Shown: in pieces, positions 43,152-43,481 of the stretch | How positions within the stretch are numbered: the first letter of the stretch is position 1 | Layout: each line of letters starts with the position of its first letter | The notes under the pieces: generated by a model | What the model was told of the DNA's origin: nothing | Databases searched by the model: none | The model's input: the letters and a program-made list of their open reading frames with translations, nothing else | Program-made: the position numbers and the translations under genes | Assembly (NCBI GenBank): GCA_937998875.1 | Contig: CALLBO010000013.1 | Location: forward strand, 1 to 43,481 | Length of the DNA: 43,481 nt | Source: an uncultured Granulosicoccaceae bacterium | GTDB lineage: Bacteria; Pseudomonadota; Gammaproteobacteria; Granulosicoccales; Granulosicoccaceae | Direction of reading: 5' to 3'

Positions 43152-43478
43152 GTGAAAAAGCCTGACCATGTAAAAATGCCTGGCAAAGTACAAAGGGCGG
43201 ACAAGGGTGGGTGGCTAATGCTTTCGGCAATCATCCCGGTAATATTATTCTGGCTGGGTGCACTAGCGTTAAAAGACTTCGGTGCGCCTGTCATTCTGAC
43301 CAAAATCCTCGGCAGCCTGTGCTTGATCGCGGTCATATCCCTGATGATCGGTGGCATGCTTATGATGCGTTGCCCACTTTGCAACCACCTGAATGCTGGC
43401 CGTTATCCAATAGGAACGGTGCCGTACTGTAGGGGGTGCGGTGTTGAATTCGTCGAACGGCGATACAAGCTGTGGTAG
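43152..43478 (+). CDS. Small membrane protein with zinc-ribbon tail
   Basis: A 108-residue protein. The GTG start is preceded by GAGGAAT. Two membrane segments (ADKGGWLMLSAIIPVILFWLGALAL and ILGSLCLIAVISLMIGGML) are followed by a Cys-rich tail, CPLCNH...YCRGCGVEFVERR, a CxxC-x(n)-CxxC zinc ribbon facing the cytoplasm (inference). No family name comes to mind. The stop is TAG three bases before the window's right edge. Confidence 0.65.
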   Translation: MKKPDHVKMPGKVQRADKGGWLMLSAIIPVILFWLGALALKDFGAPVILTKILGSLCLIAVISLMIGGMLMMRCPLCNHLNAGRYPIGTVPYCRGCGVEFVERRYKLW

Positions 43479-43481
43479 CGG

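Overview
The window looks like a chromosomal segment of a free-living, heterotrophic, Gram-negative marine-type gammaproteobacterium of moderate GC. The Gram-negative call rests on an LPS Kdo transferase (waaA) with a Kdo kinase (kdkA), HspQ, a Pseudomonas-type isocitrate lyase and C-terminal GlyGly-type sorting tails. An MttB-family methyltransferase beside a dimethylglycine-dehydrogenase-like enzyme would suit a Granulosicoccus-like organism, but that is an inference. I see no rRNA, tRNA, CRISPR array, phage or insertion-sequence transposase.

Left part (1-7856, all minus strand): four genes for exported proteins. In transcription order they are a five-heme lipoprotein cytochrome, a protein with two carbohydrate-binding-like modules flanking two DUF11-like domains, a kelch/thrombospondin-type-3 protein one base downstream of it, and a secreted Cys-rich protein with 41-residue tandem repeats that runs off the left edge. 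The two middle proteins end in GlyGly-type tails, so this reads as a cell-surface or secreted assembly.

8055-13944: a surface-glycan/LPS-core region with two FkbM-like methyltransferases, a hexapeptide acyltransferase, two GT-A-like glycosyltransferases, waaA and, convergent and overlapping by 27 bp, kdkA. A pair of inverted REP-like sequences follows.

14187-24787: catabolism and housekeeping. An MttB homologue without an in-frame amber codon is followed by a DMGDH/GcvT-fusion oxidoreductase (methylamine or betaine catabolism). Then come a small exported unknown, a glycerate 2-kinase overlapping an HSL-family esterase, a YugP-like membrane protease, a hotdog thioesterase, a GST and a MATE exporter, and a second REP pair.

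25033-29519: a glyoxylate-shunt locus with isocitrate lyase and, upstream, a shortened, diverged malate synthase G relative that lacks key catalytic segments. Divergent from these is a large XRE-type regulator. A perfect 9+9 bp inverted repeat lies over the divergent promoters. This malate synthase-like pseudoenzyme is the most unusual item in the window.

29577-43481: a REC-GGDEF diguanylate cyclase, hspQ, nucleoside hydrolase, aldo/keto reductase, Asp/Glu racemase, DUF4282-like membrane protein, MMPL/RND exporter with a puzzling start, the UPF0280 + AA_synth pair, YajD-like HNH protein, YtoQ, an IlvD/Edd-family sugar-acid dehydratase, a glycerophosphodiester phosphodiesterase and a small membrane zinc-ribbon protein.
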